This document shows positions 15,949-23,539 of a stretch of 36,221 nt of DNA, in pieces (position 1 is the first letter of the stretch; each line of letters begins with the position of its first letter). Both the position numbers and the translations under genes were made by a program. Origin of the DNA: Sulfurimicrobium sp. (GTDB taxonomy: Bacteria > Pseudomonadota > Gammaproteobacteria > Burkholderiales > Sulfuricellaceae); contig JAUYFW010000172.1 of the NCBI GenBank assembly GCA_030690835.1, forward strand, positions 1 to 36,221. The letters run 5' to 3'. The notes beneath the pieces were generated by a model, which ran no database searches, had not been told where the DNA came from, and was given only the letters and a program-made list of their open reading frames with translations.

Positions 15949-16377
15949 ATGGTCGACAGGCTCACTACTGAGCAACGGAGTTATCTAATGGCTCGCATAA
16001 GGGGCCGCGATACTGATCTTGAAATTTTGGTAAGGCGCAAATTATGGGCCAAAGGACTACGTTTCCGCTTAGGCCGAACAATGCCTCTGCCAGGAAAACC
16101 TGATTTGGTTTTCGTTGGGCCACGAGTAGCCGTGTTTGTCGATGGCTGCTTTTGGCATGGCTGTCCGTCCCACGGCCATATCCCAAAATCCAACACAACT
16201 TATTGGCAGAAGAAATTGATGAATAACATAGCAAGGGACAAATGGACGGATAGCAAACTCATCCACCTTGGGTGGCTACCTGTACGGCTATGGGAACATG
16301 AAATCAAGGAAAATGTGGACGACTGTGTGAAACGAGTTACAGAAGCCCTGAGTCTGCGCAGGGCCACACGGAAATAA
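15949..16377 (+). CDS. vsr: Very short patch repair endonuclease Vsr
   Basis: Vsr nicks next to T:G mismatches that arise when 5-methylcytosine deaminates, protecting sites of a partner cytosine methyltransferase. From ATG 15949 (MVDRLTTEQRSYLMARIRG) it is 142 residues. Key residues fall almost at E. coli Vsr positions: Glu25, Asp52 in GKPDLVF, and Trp69-His70 in FWHGC, which supports this start over the in-frame ATG at 15925. Several cysteine/histidine residues of the zinc site (FWHGCPSHG) are present. It lies 21 bases before the methyltransferase gene, the reverse of the E. coli dcm-vsr order. Base composition is visibly lower in GC than the flanking housekeeping genes. Confidence 0.95.
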   Translation: MVDRLTTEQRSYLMARIRGRDTDLEILVRRKLWAKGLRFRLGRTMPLPGKPDLVFVGPRVAVFVDGCFWHGCPSHGHIPKSNTTYWQKKLMNNIARDKWTDSKLIHLGWLPVRLWEHEIKENVDDCVKRVTEALSLRRATRK

Positions 16378-16398
16378 TTGGGGAAAGAGCAAAGAGCT

Positions 16399-17343
16399 AT
16401 GCCAACAGCGGTCTCATTGTTTTCAGGGTGCGGCGGGTCGGACGCAGGAGTGGTGTCGGCTGGATTTGAGGTGCTCATGGCCAATGACCTTCTACCTTAC
16501 GCCCGTGATGTGTATATGGCTAACCATCCAAACACCGAGTATGTGGTAGGTGATGTTGCCAAAATCGAAAAATTTCCGGCGGCAGAGTTGCTAGTGGGAT
16601 GTTATCCCTGCCAGGGGTTTAGCCAGGGGGGGGTGCGGGACTCATCCAGGAAGATAAATACCCTCTATTTGGAATTTGCGCGGGCATTGCGGGCTATCCA
16701 GCCCAAGGCTTTTATTGTTGAAAATGTTTCTGGCATGGTGAGGAAAAATTTTGCCCATCTGCTGGAGGATCAGTTCCGCGTCTTCCGCGAGGCTGGTTAC
16801 AGTGTCAAGGCGGATGTACTCAATGCGGTTGATTACGGCGTGGCGCAGGAACGCAAGCGCATTTTCATTGTCGGTGTGCGCAATGATCTGGGCTTGGAAT
16901 ATCAGTTTCCCCATCCGACCCACGGCAGTGGCGGAGCGGCTGCCCCCCTTTCTATCCGGGATGCGATTGGCGATATGCCGGAATGGCCGGAAGGAGAGTT
17001 TTACGACCGGGATTTCCACTGGTACTACCTCTCGCGGGATCGTCGCCGAGGCTGGGAACAGCCTTCCAAAACCATTGTGGCAAACCCGCGCCATATGCCA
17101 TTGCACCCAATGAGCCCGCCGCTCAAGAAACTGGAACACAACGTCTGGCAGTTTCAGACGGACTCCCCGGCGCGGCGCTTCAGCTATCGGGAAGCAGCGC
17201 GATTGCAGGGATTTTCCCGCGATTTTGTTTTTCCTGATACTGAGCGCGGCAGCCTGGATATGCGCTATAAGGTGGCGGGCAACGCTGTGCCGCCGCCGTT
17301 ATTTGAGGCGGTGGCACGAGCGCTGCCGGATGTGTGGGATTAA
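16399..17343 (+). CDS. DNA (cytosine-5-)-methyltransferase
   Basis: A type II modification enzyme making 5-methylcytosine. From ATG 16399 it is 314 residues; an in-frame TTG at 16378, next to the vsr stop, is an alternative. Motif I is SLFSGCGGSDAG, motif IV GCYPCQGFS with catalytic Cys71, motif VI IVENVSGM with Glu108, motif VIII AQERKRIFIVG with Gln150, and motif X GNAVPP near the C-terminus. The target recognition region between VIII and IX is short (about 85 residues). The recognition sequence cannot be read from the protein. The linkage to vsr implies that its product sites suffer deamination mismatches. The restriction partner is probably on the opposite strand at 17630-19639. Confidence 0.95.
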   Translation: MPTAVSLFSGCGGSDAGVVSAGFEVLMANDLLPYARDVYMANHPNTEYVVGDVAKIEKFPAAELLVGCYPCQGFSQGGVRDSSRKINTLYLEFARALRAIQPKAFIVENVSGMVRKNFAHLLEDQFRVFREAGYSVKADVLNAVDYGVAQERKRIFIVGVRNDLGLEYQFPHPTHGSGGAAAPLSIRDAIGDMPEWPEGEFYDRDFHWYYLSRDRRRGWEQPSKTIVANPRHMPLHPMSPPLKKLEHNVWQFQTDSPARRFSYREAARLQGFSRDFVFPDTERGSLDMRYKVAGNAVPPPLFEAVARALPDVWD

Positions 17344-17357
17344 GCGATAGCCGACCC

Positions 17358-17582
17358 GAATGGCACTTACTTAAGCATTTTGCATAGCCATCAAACCCCC
17401 CTTGGCCCCCCCTTGTCAGGGGGGAAGCGGGTTGGCTCCTCCCCTGACAAGGGGAGGCTGGGAGGGGTTGAAGCGTCGGGCAGGGGAAATGGTTAAGGGA
17501 AGCTCCAGATTTGGTGCTGGCTCTTCTGGCTTGACTGTTAGCTCCGAAATCTCCATGACGAATGCTTAAGTAAGTGCCATTC
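17358..17582. mobile_element. MITE with 23-bp inverted ends and 11-bp target duplication
   Basis: The ends are GAATGGCACTTACTTAAGCA (17358 onward to 17380) and its inverse TGCTTAAGTAAGTGCCATTC (ending 17582), matching at 22 of 23 positions. Both sides are flanked by the direct repeat ATAGCCGACCC (17347-17357 and 17583-17593). There is no transposase gene. Inside is the CCCCTGACAAGGGG palindromic repeat. Target duplications of about 11 bp suggest mobilisation by an IS4-like transposase, which is an inference. Confidence 0.9.
17393..17469. repeat. CCCCTGACAAGGGG palindromic repeat within the MITE
   Basis: GC-rich arms CCCCCCTTGTCAGGGGGG and CTCCCCTGACAAGGGGAG sit inside larger flanks of C and G runs. 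The same family occurs at about 1570-1642 in the dapF spacer. The copy here is nested in the miniature transposon. Confidence 0.85.
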
Positions 17583-17629
17583 ATAGCCGACCCCATTTAG
17601 TACAGAGGCGTATGCAGGCTGGGTAAAGG

Positions 17630-18547
17630 TTATGCGTAGTTCAGCACCGAAACTTCAGACAGCAGAGGGAGTGCCGGTAGCGATTCATGCAACGCGTACT
17701 GGGTGGCTAGGCGAACCAGCCTCAGCCGATCGACAATAATAGCCTGCCCGATGTCGTTCTCGTGAGCCCAGTCTCCGTCAGGATGGCGAAGGTCTAAGGG
17801 CAGGAAGTAGTAGCATGCCCACGGGTGCATGACCGGCAGATGGTGGTAATGTTTGGCGGGTGAGGCTTCGAGTTGTTTGAAGCGCCAGTCGCTTTTGGAG
17901 CAGCCACATTGGGCAAATGAAATGGGCATGCCCTTGCGTTCATCCGCCATCGGATGCCATGAGATCAGGTCAATGCCACCGTCTCCGGAGTCGCTCCGGA
18001 TGAAGTCGCGTTCCTTGAAGTTCGCGGTGCAGCGCAAGTCTGCGGCAACTTGGCACATTTTTTGGTAAAGAGTGCCTTGGTAGAGGGCATTATTCCCCGC
18101 ATTGGCCCAAGTGGCACGGATTTCAGCCCCATCTGGCATCAGCTTGGTGAATATTGCAAAGCAGGTTTCTTCAAAATTCCTGGCAAGGTCGGTGCGCCGA
18201 TTGCCTGGTATATGCCGCATCAACGCAGCCAGCAGCAAGTGCAAATAGGTGGTTTGTTTTGGCGTTCCGTCGTTACGCAGTTCCAGAGTGTCTTCATCGT
18301 CGGAAACAGCGAACGGATAGCTGTCGCCAAATTCATGACGCCGGACACCAGCAAAGTTAATGAGGTCACGCCAGCGCGATTCAGCCGCAAAGCCCTGACC
18401 GCGGGTGTCACGCATCCGGCGTTCCAGACCTGAAAGATCGCCCCGCGAGAAGCAGCGATCCGGATGAATCAGTGCCCGCAATTCGACGTAGTCTGTCCAG
18501 AGCAGCGGCGCCGTGCTGCCGGGAACGCTTTCCAGAGCTTCCAGCAT
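17630..18547 (-). CDS. Unknown protein, possible PD-(D/E)XK-type nuclease
   Basis: The 305-residue protein was not matched to a named family. Its middle carries SDSGDGGIDLISW (Asp189, Asp193), then PISFAQCGCS (Gln213, Cys214) and W221-x-x-K224. A (D)GGIDL strand followed about 20 residues later by a hydrophobic strand ending in Gln is the shape of Mrr-like PD-(D/E)XK restriction nucleases, with the lysine displaced to Lys224. Upstream helices (121-170, with Glu126/Glu127) could supply the first acidic residue. It starts 3 bases after the stop of the ParB-like gene, so the two are coupled, and it converges on the cytosine methyltransferase. The proposed role, the cutting subunit of a restriction system, is inference. 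No signal peptide or membrane segment is seen. Confidence 0.6.
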   Translation of the reverse strand: MLEALESVPGSTAPLLWTDYVELRALIHPDRCFSRGDLSGLERRMRDTRGQGFAAESRWRDLINFAGVRRHEFGDSYPFAVSDDEDTLELRNDGTPKQTTYLHLLLAALMRHIPGNRRTDLARNFEETCFAIFTKLMPDGAEIRATWANAGNNALYQGTLYQKMCQVAADLRCTANFKERDFIRSDSGDGGIDLISWHPMADERKGMPISFAQCGCSKSDWRFKQLEASPAKHYHHLPVMHPWACYYFLPLDLRHPDGDWAHENDIGQAIIVDRLRLVRLATQYALHESLPALPLLSEVSVLNYA

Positions 18548-18550
18548 GCT

Positions 18551-19639
18551 TTAGTCCTCCAGCTTTTCGCGCAGGTAGCTGCGAATTGAGCGGGAGTCTT
18601 CCGACAGGGTTTCAGCAAGTTCGAGGTGTTTTGTGGTGAGAGGTTTGGTTTTTGGAAGCATATTCCAGGCGAATCTTACGCGTTCGGAGGCGAGTTCCAG
18701 CGCCTTTTCCAATGCTACTTGTGGACCTTCGCTATATAGGTAGGCTTCGCTCAACTTGCCGGTTTCTTCCAGCATCTGCACGGACTCAGGGCTGCTAACG
18801 ACTTCGGCTAATTGATCCAGATTGCGGGATTCTCCGATGATCGTCCGTCCCTGAGCGTTCTTGGAAAACATCCATGCGAAGGCGCGTTTCAGGTTGCCTG
18901 TGTCAAGGCCGGGCATGTCGATATCGGTGCGCCCTTCTAACCCCAGCCAGTCGGTGATTTTGCTGTAGCTGAGAGCGGTCGTAAGGTAGGAGAACTCAAC
19001 ATCCTTGGCTTGTATCGGCAGGCCAAAAAAATTGGCTTCATCAGCGTGGATGTATAACGACAAGGCGGTAAGCAATTGCGCGACGTAATCAGAACGGCTG
19101 CCGATGTCCCTTGCCAGGGATTTCATCTGTTCGGGCTGTGAAAGTTCTGGGTAGAATTCGCGGCGGATGTCGGCCAAATATTTGGCTTTGGATAAAGCAT
19201 CCCATTCCCTGATACCGGTAATGTGCCGGTAGCCGAGGTAGCGCATGATTTCGCGACGGGATGAGTAAAGGATGCAGGGGAGTTCAGTAGGGGCGTCTTC
19301 AATGGCCTCGGCGCGGATTTGGGCAACGCTGGCGCCACGCCGGGCCGGGGGCAGGATTTGTTGGTTGAGCAACTTAACGGCAGCGAGGCGGCGATTCCCT
19401 TCGACGACGACATATTCCCCGTTTTCTTCCGTTACCAACAAGGGTTCACCCTCAAAATAGCCTTTCTGGCCAATGGATCGCATTAAGTCCTGAGCGCCTT
19501 CGTCGTCGAGCATTTCTTCAATGACGTCAGGTACGGAGTGGGCATTATTCAACCGGTAAAAGCGAGGATTCTCCGGATCGAAATTCAGGCTTGAGGTGGC
19601 AATTCGGACGACTTGATTCGGATTTTTTTGCATTGCCAT
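18551..19639 (-). CDS. ParB/Srx-fold N-terminal domain protein
   Basis: A 362-residue protein with a ParB-type nuclease/CTPase-like fold at the N-terminus: FDPENPRF (residues 20-27) and VVEGNRRLAAVKLL (78-91), the GxxRR box. The middle (about 125-200) is helical with REWDALSKAKYLADIRR and a segment resembling the ParB helix-turn-helix (IGSRSDYVAQLLTALSLYI). The C-terminus is helical and charged. It is not a partition ParB: there is no parA and no parS-like array nearby. ParB-fold domains (also in DUF262 proteins) occur in several restriction systems as nucleotide-driven or modification-sensing parts. Coupling to the downstream nuclease-like gene suggests they form one machine. Confidence 0.75.
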   Translation of the reverse strand: MAMQKNPNQVVRIATSSLNFDPENPRFYRLNNAHSVPDVIEEMLDDEGAQDLMRSIGQKGYFEGEPLLVTEENGEYVVVEGNRRLAAVKLLNQQILPPARRGASVAQIRAEAIEDAPTELPCILYSSRREIMRYLGYRHITGIREWDALSKAKYLADIRREFYPELSQPEQMKSLARDIGSRSDYVAQLLTALSLYIHADEANFFGLPIQAKDVEFSYLTTALSYSKITDWLGLEGRTDIDMPGLDTGNLKRAFAWMFSKNAQGRTIIGESRNLDQLAEVVSSPESVQMLEETGKLSEAYLYSEGPQVALEKALELASERVRFAWNMLPKTKPLTTKHLELAETLSEDSRSIRSYLREKLED

Positions 19640-19956
19640 AACGGCTCCTAAGACCCTTAAAGCTTAGTCACGCCACATGTGTGCAGGCCAGTTGTTCTCA
19701 TCTGGGCAGTTCGAGTGGGGGGAGACATCAGATTGTTTGAGTAGATTTCCATGCGCTTTTCCGCCAAGTTGATGGAAAGCCGCTGAATATATAGCTTAAT
19801 AGCTCACCGCAAAACACGATAACGCAAACGCCGGCTACGGTAAAGCCATTTGCGGTGCTATCTATAATCCCAGATTGCTGTCATTCATGGTCGCTCATGG
19901 AATCGCCGATGAAGAGGTTCCTCGCGAATGAGATCAAAACCCGCACTCGCCCCGAG

Positions 19957-19974
19957 ATTTCCCGTTCGGGAAAT
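19957..19974. promoter_or_regulatory. Distal operator palindrome of the hipB-like gene
   Basis: ATTTCCCG-TT-CGGGAAAT is a perfect 8-bp-arm palindrome. A second copy begins exactly 50 bases downstream, five helical turns, placing both on the same DNA face. Confidence 0.7.
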
Positions 19975-20006
19975 TTATCTTGCTTTAGCATGCGTATCTC
20001 GCGATA

Positions 20007-20024
20007 ATTTCCCGAACAGGAAAT
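20007..20024. promoter_or_regulatory. Proximal operator palindrome of the hipB-like gene
   Basis: ATTTCCCG-AA-CAGGAAAT has one mismatch between arms and ends 4 bases before the ATG at 20029, so a bound repressor would cover the ribosome binding site region. Confidence 0.7.
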
Positions 20025-20028
20025 AATC

Positions 20029-20274
20029 ATGAATATCCCCATCGACACCCCCATCGCCCTGGGTCAAACCCTCCGGGCAGCACGCAAGCGGCTTGGTCTG
20101 ACCCAGCCGCAACTGGCGCTTGCCGCGGGGGTCGGGGTGCGCTTTATCGTCGAGCTGGAGGCGGGCAAACCTACCTTGCGGCTAGAGAACGTCATGCGGG
20201 TAATTGGCTCTCTTGGCGGCGCGCTGACACTGACCGGCCTGCCTGAGGGAAACACTGTTGCTCCAGCTGCGTGA
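20029..20274 (+). CDS. HipB-like XRE-family repressor, orphan
   Basis: An 81-residue helix-turn-helix protein of the HipB type. The HTH spans about residues 10-65: IALGQTLRAARKRLGLTQPQ, LALAAGV and RFIVELEAGKPTLRLENVMRV. In HipBA systems HipB neutralises the HipA kinase and represses its own operon. No hipA follows here: the 93 bases downstream contain only a short open stretch and then the DUF1456 gene. Two matching palindromes upstream fit autorepression. It may be the remnant of a hipBA locus or an antitoxin acting on a kinase elsewhere. Confidence 0.88.
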   Translation: MNIPIDTPIALGQTLRAARKRLGLTQPQLALAAGVGVRFIVELEAGKPTLRLENVMRVIGSLGGALTLTGLPEGNTVAPAA

Positions 20275-20367
20275 GGCCGTGCCGCTTTCCCCGCCACTGC
20301 AAGCCCAGCCCTTCGGCGACATGCGTTATTTAACGCCCCATCGTTTAATCGAATCTGGAGTAAATCA

Positions 20368-20838
20368 GTGATCAATAATGACGTATTACGCAGCGTTCGC
20401 TATGCGCTGGACTTGAGCGACACGAAAGTGGTGGCGATGATCAAGCTGGCCGAGCGCGACGTGGAGCCATCCGATGTCACGAGCTTCCTGAAGAAAGAAG
20501 AGGAAGACGGTTTTGTCGAGTGCGGCGATGATGTTCTGGTGTCGTTTCTGGATGGCTTGATCATTCACAGAAGAGGCAAGATGGAGCCCCGGCCGGAGCA
20601 GCACAAGAAAGCGGAACGCCGCCTGACCAATAACGCCATTCTGAAAAAACTGCGCGTGGCCTTTGAACTGAAGGAAGAAGATATGCACAAGATCCTGGAA
20701 CTGGCCGGGTTTGGCGTGTCCAAACCCGAGTTGAGCGCGTTGTTCCGGATGAAGGGCCATAAAAATTACCGGACATGCGGCGATCAGCTGCTGAGGAATT
20801 TCCTCAAGGGCCTGGTCATCCGGCAGAGAGGCGGTTAG
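20368..20838 (+). CDS. DUF1456 family protein (YehS-like)
   Basis: A 156-residue protein of the DUF1456/YehS family, built from two copies of a small helical unit: NNDVLRSVRYALDLSDTKVV (3-22) and NNAILKKLRVAFELKEEDMH (about 87-106), each followed by a (K)EE..GFVECGDDVLVSFLDGL or ..RTCGDQLLRNFLKGL segment. The start is GTG 20368, preceded at 7 bases by GGAG; it aligns with the usual M-(x)-NDVLRS start. Function is unknown. It precedes the RIO kinase gene by 5 bases on the same strand, so the two are co-transcribed. Confidence 0.93.
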   Translation: MINNDVLRSVRYALDLSDTKVVAMIKLAERDVEPSDVTSFLKKEEEDGFVECGDDVLVSFLDGLIIHRRGKMEPRPEQHKKAERRLTNNAILKKLRVAFELKEEDMHKILELAGFGVSKPELSALFRMKGHKNYRTCGDQLLRNFLKGLVIRQRGG

Positions 20839-20843
20839 AAACG

Positions 20844-21692
20844 ATGAAAATCCCAAAAAGACTCCAACCGCTGGTAGAAGATGGCCTGGTCGATGACGTC
20901 ATCCGCCAGCTCATGAGCGGCAAGGAGGCGATGGTCTTCGTGGTGCGCTGCGGGGAAGAGATTCGCTGCGCCAAGGTGTACAAGGAAGCCAATAAACGCA
21001 GCTTCCGCCAGAGCGTGGATTACACCGAGGGCCGCAAGGTCAAGAGCAGCCGCCAGGCGCGCGCCATGGAGAAGGGCTCGCGCTATGGCCGCAAGTCGCA
21101 GGAAGAGGCCTGGCAGAACGCCGAGGTGGACGCCTTGTACCGTCTTGCCGCCGCCGGCGTGCGCGTGCCGAAGCCCTATAACTTCCACGAGGGCGTGCTG
21201 CTCATGGAACTGGTGACCGACATCAACGGCAATGCCGCCCCACGGCTTAACGATGTGGTGCTGACGGAGGAACTGGCGCGGGCGTACCACCATGCACTGC
21301 TCACCGAGGTGGTGCGCATGCTTTGCGCCGGGGTTGTCCACGGCGATCTGTCCGAGTACAACGTCCTGGTCGGCAGCGACGGGCCGGTCATCATCGACCT
21401 GCCGCAAGCGATTGACGCCGCGGGCAACAAACACGCCAGCGGCATGCTGGAACGGGACGTTGAAAACCTGGCGAACTATTTCGGACGTTTCGCCCCGGAG
21501 CTGCGCAAGACGGACTACGGCAAGGAAATCTGGTCGCTTTACGAGGCCGGCGAGCTGCACACCGCGGTCAAGCTGACCGGCCGCTTCGAACGCGTCGAGA
21601 AGCCGGCCGATCTCGGCGGCGTGATGCGGGAAATCAATGCCGCGCTCGCCGCGGAGGCGGCACGACAGCGCCCGCAGGAAACGGAACAGTAG
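20844..21692 (+). CDS. RIO-type serine/threonine protein kinase
   Basis: An atypical protein kinase of the PA4780/RIO family. From ATG 20844 (MKIPKRLQPL) it is 282 residues. The ATP-binding Lys44 is in EIRCAKVYKEA, the catalytic loop is VHGDLSEYNVL (His166, Asp168, Asn173) and the metal-binding strand is VIIDLPQAID (Asp185), where RIO enzymes have IDxPQ in place of DFG. The phosphate loop is the RIO-specific SGKEAMVF. In-frame codons upstream to 20775 overlap the DUF1456 gene and were rejected. Substrates of bacterial RIO kinases are largely unknown. Co-occurrence with DUF1456 suggests a shared transcript. Confidence 0.95.
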   Translation: MKIPKRLQPLVEDGLVDDVIRQLMSGKEAMVFVVRCGEEIRCAKVYKEANKRSFRQSVDYTEGRKVKSSRQARAMEKGSRYGRKSQEEAWQNAEVDALYRLAAAGVRVPKPYNFHEGVLLMELVTDINGNAAPRLNDVVLTEELARAYHHALLTEVVRMLCAGVVHGDLSEYNVLVGSDGPVIIDLPQAIDAAGNKHASGMLERDVENLANYFGRFAPELRKTDYGKEIWSLYEAGELHTAVKLTGRFERVEKPADLGGVMREINAALAAEAARQRPQETEQ

Positions 21693-21770
21693 CGCGATGG
21701 TCTTGTGCCACGCATTCGACTGCTCGCCCGACGTTGTTCCGGCTTTAAAAGAAGCGTAGGGTACAACCCC

Positions 21771-22091
21771 ATGAAAGCCCGTTCGCGACTGCTACTGTTT
21801 CTGCTGCTTGCCTTCGCCTTGCTGTTTGCGCAGCAGGGCGCGGCGATTCACGCCCTGTCGCACCTGAACGAACCGGTACCCACCCAATCCCAACAGGACA
21901 AGCAGCTCCCGCACTCGCCCGCCTGCGACAAATGCGTGGTCCATGCCGGTGTCGGCAGCGCGCTTGCCGCCAGCGCATTGGCCATGCCGGCCGCAGTCGC
22001 CCACATACCGCATCCTGCGCTTGCCCCCCCGGCGCTGCTGTCGCGGCCCGCCCCGCTTTACCACGCCCGAGCCCCGCCCGTCCTCGTCTGA
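21771..22091 (+). CDS. Small exported His/Cys protein (DUF2946-like)
   Basis: A 106-residue protein with a hydrophobic signal or membrane segment (RLLLFLLLAFALLFAQQGAA, about 5-24) followed by IHALSHL and CDKCVVHAGVG. The His and CxxC residues suggest metal contact. The pattern HALSHL...CxKCVxH resembles DUF2946 proteins, which often occur beside copper or zinc transporters. It opens a cluster with an outer-membrane protein and ZnuA/ZnuB-like genes, so a periplasmic metal-related role is inferred. The Ala/Pro-rich tail (60-106) has no recognised domain. Confidence 0.72.
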   Translation: MKARSRLLLFLLLAFALLFAQQGAAIHALSHLNEPVPTQSQQDKQLPHSPACDKCVVHAGVGSALAASALAMPAAVAHIPHPALAPPALLSRPAPLYHARAPPVLV

Positions 22092-22150
22092 GCAACGTCT
22101 TCAAACGGCCTTGATGGCCTTTATTGATCCTTTGTTTTGACGAGGTTCCC

Positions 22151-23530
22151 ATGTTTAGACGCAAAATTATTGCGTCCGGCATCGCACTGATGCTGGGCGC
22201 CCCCCTGTCCGCGTTCGCCGCAGATGGCGCGGACATGCTACAAATCCGCAACGAAATCAAAGCGCTGAGGCAGAGCTATGAAGCGCGCATCGAAGCGCTG
22301 GAGCAACGCCTGCAGCGCGCCGAAGCCATGGCCGGCAAGGCGGAGAACCGTGCCGCCCAGCTTGAACCCATCGCCACGCAGGCCACGGCAAGCACCCCGT
22401 CCAATGCCGCCAACGCTTTCAACCCCGCCATAGCGCTGATTCTGTCCGGCACTTACGCCAACCTGTCGCAAGACCCGGCGGATTACCGCATCAGCGGCTT
22501 CATCCCCGGCGGCGAAATTGCACCCGGCACGCGCGGTTTCAGTCTGGCCGAGTCGGAGCTGGTAGTGAGCGCCAACATCGACCCCAATTTCTACGGTTAT
22601 CTTACCCTCGCCCTATCGCCGGAAAACACGCTGGGCGTGGAAGAGGCGGCGATCCAGACCACCACGCTGGGGCATGGTCTCAGCGCCAAGGCCGGGCGCT
22701 TCTATTCCGGCATCGGCTACCTCAACGAACAGCATCCCCACGCCTGGGATTTCGTTGATGCTCCGCTGGCCTACAAGGCTTTTCTCGGCCGCCAGTATGG
22801 CAATGACGGGGTGCAACTGAAATGGATCGCCCCGACCGATACTTTCGTCGAACTGGGCGCCGAGGCTGGGCGTGGCAGCAACTTCCCCGGCTCGGAGCGC
22901 AACAAGAACGGCATCGGCTCGTATGCCCTGTTTGCCCACGCGGGCGACGACATAGGCACGGATCACAGTTGGCGTGCCGGTATCTCCTGGCTGCACAACA
23001 CGGCCAAGGCGCGGGCATATGACGACCTCGACATTGCAGGCAATCCGGTCAGCAATGCGCTGGATGGCGGCAGCAAGCTGTGGCTGGCGGATTTCGTGTG
23101 GAAATGGGCGCCCAACGGCAATGTTGCCGACCGCAACTTCAAGCTGCAGGGGGAGTACTTCCGCCGCCAGGAGAATGGCGACCTGACTTTCGACACTGCT
23201 TTCGCCAATAGCATCGATCGCTATAGCGCCACCCAGACCGGCTGGTACCTGCAAGGGGTTTACCAGTTCATGCCGCACTGGCGCGTGGGCCTGCGCGCCG
23301 ACCGGCTCGACAGCGGCACGGTGGATTACGGCGCAGTCAACAGCGCGAACCTGAGCGCACCCGTCTACAACCCCTCGCGCAACAGCCTGATGTTCGATTA
23401 TTCCCCCAGCGAATACAGCCGCCTGCGCCTGCAACTGGCGCAGGACAAGTCGCGCCAGGGCGTCACCGACAACCAGCTTTTCCTGCAATACATCATGAGT
23501 CTGGGCGCTCATGGCGCACACAAATTCTAA
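22151..23530 (+). CDS. Outer-membrane beta-barrel protein of a metal-uptake cluster
   Basis: From ATG 22151 it is 459 residues with a signal peptide (1-24, ending SAFAAD). An N-terminal coiled coil (about 27-70, MLQIRNEIKALRQSYEARIE) resembles the periplasmic trimer stalk of some porins. The rest is rich in alternating strands typical of a barrel (YGYLTLALS, AKAGRFYSGIG, LQGEYFRRQENG, WYLQGVYQFMPHWRVGLRAD). The chain ends in KF, an aromatic outer-membrane signature. No TonB box or plug was recognised. It lies between the DUF2946-like gene and the ZnuA-like gene (10-base gap), so metal passage across the outer membrane is likely but not shown. Confidence 0.8.
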   Translation: MFRRKIIASGIALMLGAPLSAFAADGADMLQIRNEIKALRQSYEARIEALEQRLQRAEAMAGKAENRAAQLEPIATQATASTPSNAANAFNPAIALILSGTYANLSQDPADYRISGFIPGGEIAPGTRGFSLAESELVVSANIDPNFYGYLTLALSPENTLGVEEAAIQTTTLGHGLSAKAGRFYSGIGYLNEQHPHAWDFVDAPLAYKAFLGRQYGNDGVQLKWIAPTDTFVELGAEAGRGSNFPGSERNKNGIGSYALFAHAGDDIGTDHSWRAGISWLHNTAKARAYDDLDIAGNPVSNALDGGSKLWLADFVWKWAPNGNVADRNFKLQGEYFRRQENGDLTFDTAFANSIDRYSATQTGWYLQGVYQFMPHWRVGLRADRLDSGTVDYGAVNSANLSAPVYNPSRNSLMFDYSPSEYSRLRLQLAQDKSRQGVTDNQLFLQYIMSLGAHGAHKF

Positions 23531-23539
23531 GGAGCAGTC

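Larger units (their letters stand above)
19640..20028. other. 389-bp spacer between ParB-like gene and hipB-like gene
   Basis: This AT-richer spacer carries an inverted repeat CACCGCAAA (19805-19813) / TTTGCGGTG (19849-19857) and, near its right end, the two operator palindromes listed separately. The promoter of the leftward ParB-like/nuclease pair should lie in the left part, but no clear hexamers were found. No gene is seen. Confidence 0.5.

Noticed and set aside
15777-15971. 64-codon frame between vapC and vsr
   Set aside because: No ribosome binding site, no domain, and it runs into vsr out of frame.
18551-19639. Chromosome partition protein ParB
   Set aside because: No ParA neighbour, no parS-like sites, and the coupled partner is a nuclease-like gene, so the ParB match is limited to the fold.
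20275-20367. Short open stretch after the hipB-like gene as a hipA remnant
   Set aside because: The roughly 38 codons show no HipA motif; it is too short to support a pseudogene call.
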